From: Actinomycetota bacterium
GTDB lineage: Bacteria > Actinomycetota > Thermoleophilia > Gaiellales > Gaiellaceae
Length of the DNA stretch: 5,035 bases
Assembly (NCBI GenBank): GCA_003162235.1
Contig: PMMN01000065.1
Coordinates: forward strand, 1 to 5,035
Direction of reading: 5' to 3'
Shown here: piece by piece, positions 1 through 5,035 of the stretch
How the letters are laid out: every line of letters starts with the position of its first letter
How positions within the stretch are numbered: the first letter of the stretch is position 1
The notes under the pieces: model-generated
Seen by the model: the letters and a program-made list of their open reading frames with translations, nothing else
Told to the model about the DNA's origin: nothing
Database searches by the model: none
Translations under genes and position numbers: made by a program

Positions 1-1857
1 CGCCTCTACGTCCCGCACGAGCAAATCGCCAAGGTCTCGCGCTATATCGGCGCCGACGGCAAAGCGCCGGCGCTCTCCAAGCTAGGCGGCAAGGCCTGGC
101 AGCTGCTCAGGTCGCGCGCCCGCGTCAACGTGCGCGAGCTGGCCGGCGAGTTGATCTCGCTCTACGCGCAGCGGCAGCAGGTAGAGGGAGTCGCCTATGA
201 ACTCGAACACGAGTGGCTCAGCCAGCTCGAGGCCAGCTTCCCCTACCGCGAGACCGACGATCAGGAGCGAGCGATCGAGGCGGTTAAGGAGGATCTGGAG
301 GCGCCAAGGCCGATGGACCGCCTGATCTGCGGCGACGTCGGCTTCGGTAAGACGGAGATCGCCGTTCGCGCGGCCTTTGCCGTCACTCTCGCCGGGCGCC
401 AGGTGCTCGTGCTGGCGCCGACGACCGTACTCGTCGAGCAGCACTGGAATACCTTCCGTGAGCGCTACCGCGACTTCCCGGTGCGTGTCGAGATGGTCTC
501 GCGCTTCCGTAAGGCTTCCGAGATCAAGCGCATCCTGGCCGACTTCAGCGAGGGAAAGATCGACATTCTGATCGGCACCCATCGCGTGCTCTCGCGTGAC
601 GTCATCCCGAAGAGCCTCGGTCTCGTGGTGCTGGACGAGGAGCAGCGGTTCGGCGTCGCCCAGAAGGAACTTCTCCGCTCGCTCAGGCTCGAGGTGGACG
701 TGCTCACGCTGACCGCAACGCCGATACCGCGCACGCTACACATGTCGCTCGCCGGGCTGCGCGACATCTCCACGATCGAGACTCCGCCCGAAGGCCGCCA
801 GCCGATCCGGACCTACGTCGGCGTGTACGACGAGGAGCTGGTGAGAAACGCGCTCGAGCGCGAGCATGCGCGCGACGGTCAATCCTTCTACCTGCACAAC
901 AGGGTCGAGACGATCGAGGAGACGGCGGAGCGCCTACGTCAGCTCTGCCCGGGGCTGTCGATTATCGTCGGTCACGGCAAGATGCGCGAGCGGGAGCTCG
1001 AGGATTGCATGCTCCGCTTCCTGCACGGCGAGGCCGATGTGCTCGTCTCGACGACGATTATCGAGTCGGGGCTCGACATCCCGCAGGCGAACACGCTGAT
1101 AGTCGAGCGGGCGGACGTTCTCGGGCTGGCCCAGCTTTACCAGATCCGGGGCCGGGTCGGCCGCTCCGATCGCATCGCCCACGCCTACCTGCTCTACCCG
1201 AGCGCCGAGGAGCTTTCGCACGAGGCGCGTATGCGCCTGGCCACGCTCGCCGACCACACCGAGCTGGGAGCGGGTCTGGCGATCGCCATGCGCGACCTCG
1301 AGTTACGGGGCGCGGGCGCGCTGCTCGGCGACGAGCAGTCCGGCCACGTGGCCGCGGTGGGCTTCGAGCTCTACGTGGAGATGCTCGAGGAGGCGGTCGC
1401 CGAGCTCTCCGGCCGGCGCCGCGCCACGCCGCGCCCGCTCCGGATCGACGCTCGCATCGACGCCTACATCCCCGCCGGCTACGTGTCCTCGGAGGCGCTC
1501 AAAATCGACCTGCACCGAAGACTGGCACTGGTCGAGGACGAGGATGAGCTGCGCGAGCTGGAGGGTTCCTGCGAGGATCGTTTCGGGCCGCTGCCGGAGC
1601 CCGTCGCCAACCTCTTCGCGATCCAGCGCGCGAAACTCGGTCTGGCTCAGATAGGCGCGGATTATCTCGTCTTCCGCGACGGCCGTGCGAGTGTCGGCCC
1701 GCTCGTGCTGGGCTCGGCCGAGCTACGCGAGCTCAGGGGTCGCGTGGAGACGATCGTCTACAGTTCGTCGCGGAGAGAAGTGACGCTGCGCGGCTCCTCC
1801 TTTGGCGCTGCTGGCGACCTGCTCGCTGCTATACTCGCCGCGCGCCGGGCGCTTTGA
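1..1857 (+). CDS. mfd: Transcription-repair coupling factor Mfd, C-terminal part (5' end outside window)
   Basis: Mfd is a cytoplasmic DNA translocase that pushes stalled RNA polymerase off damaged DNA and recruits UvrA for nucleotide excision repair. The frame is open from base 1 to TGA at 1855-1857, giving 618 residues of a protein usually about 1,100-1,200 long. It starts near the end of the RNA-polymerase-interacting domain (LYVPHEQIAKVSRYIG). With residue 1 at base 1, the superfamily 2 helicase motifs are: Walker A GDVGFGKT (111-118), DEEQ (212-215), TATPIPRT (238-245), STTIIESGLDIP just before residue 365, and motif VI QIRGRVGRS (381-389). The translocation (TRG-type) region RDLELRGAGALLGDEQSG is at 431-448, and the C-terminal TRCF/D7 domain runs from about 485 to 590. 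RecG shares the helicase core, but the D7 domain and the RID remnant identify Mfd. The GTG at 130 is internal, because homology continues upstream of it. No frameshift or missing motif was seen. The UvrB-like N-terminal modules are not visible. Confidence 0.97.
   Translation, partial: RLYVPHEQIAKVSRYIGADGKAPALSKLGGKAWQLLRSRARVNVRELAGELISLYAQRQQVEGVAYELEHEWLSQLEASFPYRETDDQERAIEAVKEDLEAPRPMDRLICGDVGFGKTEIAVRAAFAVTLAGRQVLVLAPTTVLVEQHWNTFRERYRDFPVRVEMVSRFRKASEIKRILADFSEGKIDILIGTHRVLSRDVIPKSLGLVVLDEEQRFGVAQKELLRSLRLEVDVLTLTATPIPRTLHMSLAGLRDISTIETPPEGRQPIRTYVGVYDEELVRNALEREHARDGQSFYLHNRVETIEETAERLRQLCPGLSIIVGHGKMRERELEDCMLRFLHGEADVLVSTTIIESGLDIPQANTLIVERADVLGLAQLYQIRGRVGRSDRIAHAYLLYPSAEELSHEARMRLATLADHTELGAGLAIAMRDLELRGAGALLGDEQSGHVAAVGFELYVEMLEEAVAELSGRRRATPRPLRIDARIDAYIPAGYVSSEALKIDLHRRLALVEDEDELRELEGSCEDRFGPLPEPVANLFAIQRAKLGLAQIGADYLVFRDGRASVGPLVLGSAELRELRGRVETIVYSSSRREVTLRGSSFGAAGDLLAAILAARRAL
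1827..1835 (+). promoter_or_regulatory. Candidate extended -10 promoter element inside the mfd 3' end
   Basis: The bases TGCTATACT fit an extended -10 element (TGn followed by TATAAT) with one mismatch, in otherwise very GC-rich coding DNA. The implied transcription start, near 1841-1843, would leave a leader of about 40 bases before the foldase ATG at 1885. No good -35 lies at 16-18 bases: the hexamer at 17-base spacing is GCTGCT. TTGGCG at 1802-1807 is too far away (22 bases). Extended -10 promoters can work without a -35. A chance match within codons for Ala-Ala-Ile-Leu is quite possible. Confidence 0.3.
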
Positions 1858-1884
1858 AAAGACTCGTTGCAGGCGCTCTACCAG

Positions 1885-2910
1885 ATGAAAACTCGGCGCA
1901 TCATTGCCCTACTCAGTCTCGCGGTGGTTGCCGTGGCGGTGCTTGCGGCCTGCGGTAGCAAGAGCAAGCGCGACGTACCGGCGAACGCGATCGCAGTCGT
2001 CGGCAACCAGGTGGTCCTCCGCTCGCAGTACGACACGCTGTTGGCCGAGTCGAAGTCGCAATACGCACAGGCTAAGAAGGCTTTCCCTGCGCTCGGAAGC
2101 GCCGGCTACGAGTCGATCAGAAGTGGGATCGTGAACTACCTCGTCCAGAACGCGGCCATCGACCAGGAGGCGGCGAACCTGGGCATCAAGGTGACCGACG
2201 CGGACGTCAACACCAGCTTGCAGCAGGTGATCCAGCAAAAGTTCAAAGGCAACACGGCCAAGTATCGGGCGGAGCTTGCCAAGGAGCACCTGACCGAGCA
2301 GCGGCTAAGGGAAGGCTTACGCCAGCAACTCATCGGCCAGCGCGTGCAGGCGCAGTTGATCCAGAACGTCAAGGTTTCGAAGAGCGATATCCAGAAGTAC
2401 TACGACGGGCACAAGACGAACTACAAGCTGGGCGAAAGCCGTGCCGTCTCGCACATTCTCGTCAAGACGAAGGCGCTGGCCGACAGCATCTACCGGCAAC
2501 TGAAGGCTGGAGCCGACTTCGCAAAGCTGGCCAAGAAGTACTCGACCGATTCCACGAAGTCGAGTGGCGGCAGCCTCGGGGTGATGGAGAAGGCACGGTT
2601 GGTACCTTCGTTTGCGAAGGCCCTGTTCGCGCTCAAGACCGGCACCTTCTCCACGCCGGTCAAGACTATTTACGGCTGGCACATCATCCTCGCGACCGGG
2701 CCGATCAAGCCGGCGCACACCCAGACGCTCAGCCAGGCCTCGGCGACGATCGAGCAGACCCTGCTCTCCACGAAGCAACAGCAGGCCATCACCGACTGGG
2801 TGGCCAAGGCGACTAAGTACGGCAAAGACAACACCACCTACGCGGCCGGCTTCGAACCGCCCAAGTCGAGTACGTCCACGGTCGCTACGACCACGACATC
2901 GACGACCTAG
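1885..2910 (+). CDS. SurA/PrsA-like peptidyl-prolyl cis-trans isomerase lipoprotein (parvulin family)
   Basis: This is probably a membrane-anchored foldase acting outside the cytoplasmic membrane, isomerising X-Pro bonds and chaperoning exported proteins. From ATG 1885 it has 341 residues. Residues 1-23 form a lipoprotein signal peptide: MKTRR, a hydrophobic stretch, then VLAAC with the lipid-modified Cys at 23. A SurA-type N-terminal chaperone domain (AIAVVGNQVVLRSQYD onward) spans about 30-170. The PpiC/rotamase domain spans about 187-272, with SHILVKT (His190), KKYSTD, GGSLG, VPSFAKALFALKTG and YGWHII (His266), the paired histidines typical of parvulins. The mature chain is rich in Lys (about 33 in the whole protein) and ends in a Ser/Thr-rich tail (PPKSSTSTVATTTTSTT). 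A TTG at 1867 would add six residues (MQALYQ). ATG 1885 is preferred because it gives a textbook signal peptide, although neither start has a strong ribosome binding site. It lies 27 bases after mfd and 23 before mazG, so it is probably cotranscribed with mazG. The family is clear; clients are unknown. Confidence 0.92.
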   Translation: MKTRRIIALLSLAVVAVAVLAACGSKSKRDVPANAIAVVGNQVVLRSQYDTLLAESKSQYAQAKKAFPALGSAGYESIRSGIVNYLVQNAAIDQEAANLGIKVTDADVNTSLQQVIQQKFKGNTAKYRAELAKEHLTEQRLREGLRQQLIGQRVQAQLIQNVKVSKSDIQKYYDGHKTNYKLGESRAVSHILVKTKALADSIYRQLKAGADFAKLAKKYSTDSTKSSGGSLGVMEKARLVPSFAKALFALKTGTFSTPVKTIYGWHIILATGPIKPAHTQTLSQASATIEQTLLSTKQQQAITDWVAKATKYGKDNTTYAAGFEPPKSSTSTVATTTTSTT

Positions 2911-2922
2911 CGTAGCGGCGCC

Positions 2923-2928
2923 GGGAGG
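2923..2928 (+). promoter_or_regulatory. Ribosome binding site for mazG
   Basis: GGGAGG lies five bases before the TTG at 2934. It is a good anti-16S match in the 23-base gap after the foldase stop. It decides the TTG start, because no in-frame ATG or GTG lies close to it. Confidence 0.7.
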
Positions 2929-2933
2929 CGATC

Positions 2934-5011
<2,078 letters not shown>

Positions 5012-5035
5012 CGAGAACGGCGCCACGCGGTTCAC
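5012..5035. other. Downstream flank after eno, no feature identified
   Basis: Only 24 bases follow the eno stop. No start codon with a ribosome binding site and no convincing terminator hairpin is visible. Related actinobacteria carry a DivIC/FtsB-type septum protein gene after eno, but nothing of it can be seen here. Confidence 0.5.

Noticed and set aside
130..132. GTG at 130 as the true start of a short helicase
   Set aside because: The same frame is open to base 1, and the upstream residues (LYVPHEQIAKVSRYIG and on) match the canonical Mfd region before the helicase. The gene is cut by the window edge, not short.
1005..1547. Plus-strand 180-codon open frame overlapping mfd
   Set aside because: It is in an alternative frame within highly conserved Mfd helicase motifs. 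Its translation is a low-complexity Arg/Ala/Gly/Pro string typical of a GC-rich shadow frame.
1867..1869. TTG 1867 as the foldase start
   Set aside because: It adds only MQALYQ before a standard MKTRR lipoprotein signal peptide and has only a weak purine-rich stretch (GAAAAG) upstream. It cannot be fully excluded, since ATG 1885 also lacks a clear ribosome binding site.
2911..2933. Terminator after the foldase gene
   Set aside because: The gap contains the GGCGCC palindrome but no stable stem-loop with a T-run, and it carries the mazG ribosome binding site.
5015..5033. Inverted repeat GAAC...GTTC after eno as a terminator
   Set aside because: The stem is only about four perfect pairs with a large loop and no T-tract inside the window. 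It is too weak to call.

Overview
This is a GC-rich, gene-dense chromosomal window. It holds four genes on the plus strand, packed head to tail: the 3' part of mfd (transcription-repair coupling factor), a lipoprotein peptidyl-prolyl isomerase of the SurA/PrsA/PpiC type, mazG (nucleoside triphosphate pyrophosphohydrolase) and a complete eno (enolase). No RNA genes, mobile elements, CRISPR arrays or long repeats were seen, and there is no non-coding stretch longer than about 30 bases.

The organism is most likely an actinobacterium. The evidence is strong G/C bias at third codon positions, GTG/TTG-tolerant starts, a lipobox-bearing extracytoplasmic foldase (common in monoderm bacteria), and the gene order. 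From memory, Mycobacterium tuberculosis has mfd, mazG, a lipoprotein gene (lpqU) and eno in a row (Rv1020-Rv1023). The version here, with a PpiC-type lipoprotein between mfd and mazG, and the style of the proteins suggest a deep-branching actinobacterium, perhaps Thermoleophilia. That lineage assignment is inference only.

Layout: 1-1857, mfd lacking its N-terminal half (cut by the window edge, not broken). 1858-1884, a short spacer. 1885-2910, foldase lipoprotein with signal peptide, SurA-like N domain, parvulin domain and Ser/Thr-rich tail. 2911-2933, a spacer carrying a good ribosome binding site. 2934-3731, mazG from a TTG start. 3728-5011, eno, overlapping mazG by four bases (ATGA) with a strong Shine-Dalgarno inside the mazG end. 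5012-5035, downstream flank.

The spacing suggests one transcription unit. A candidate extended -10 element inside the end of mfd could give the last three genes their own promoter. In function the genes are a housekeeping set: transcription-coupled DNA repair, folding of exported proteins, removal of non-canonical or excess NTPs, and glycolysis. I found no convincing undescribed system here. The findings below are modest points worth checking.
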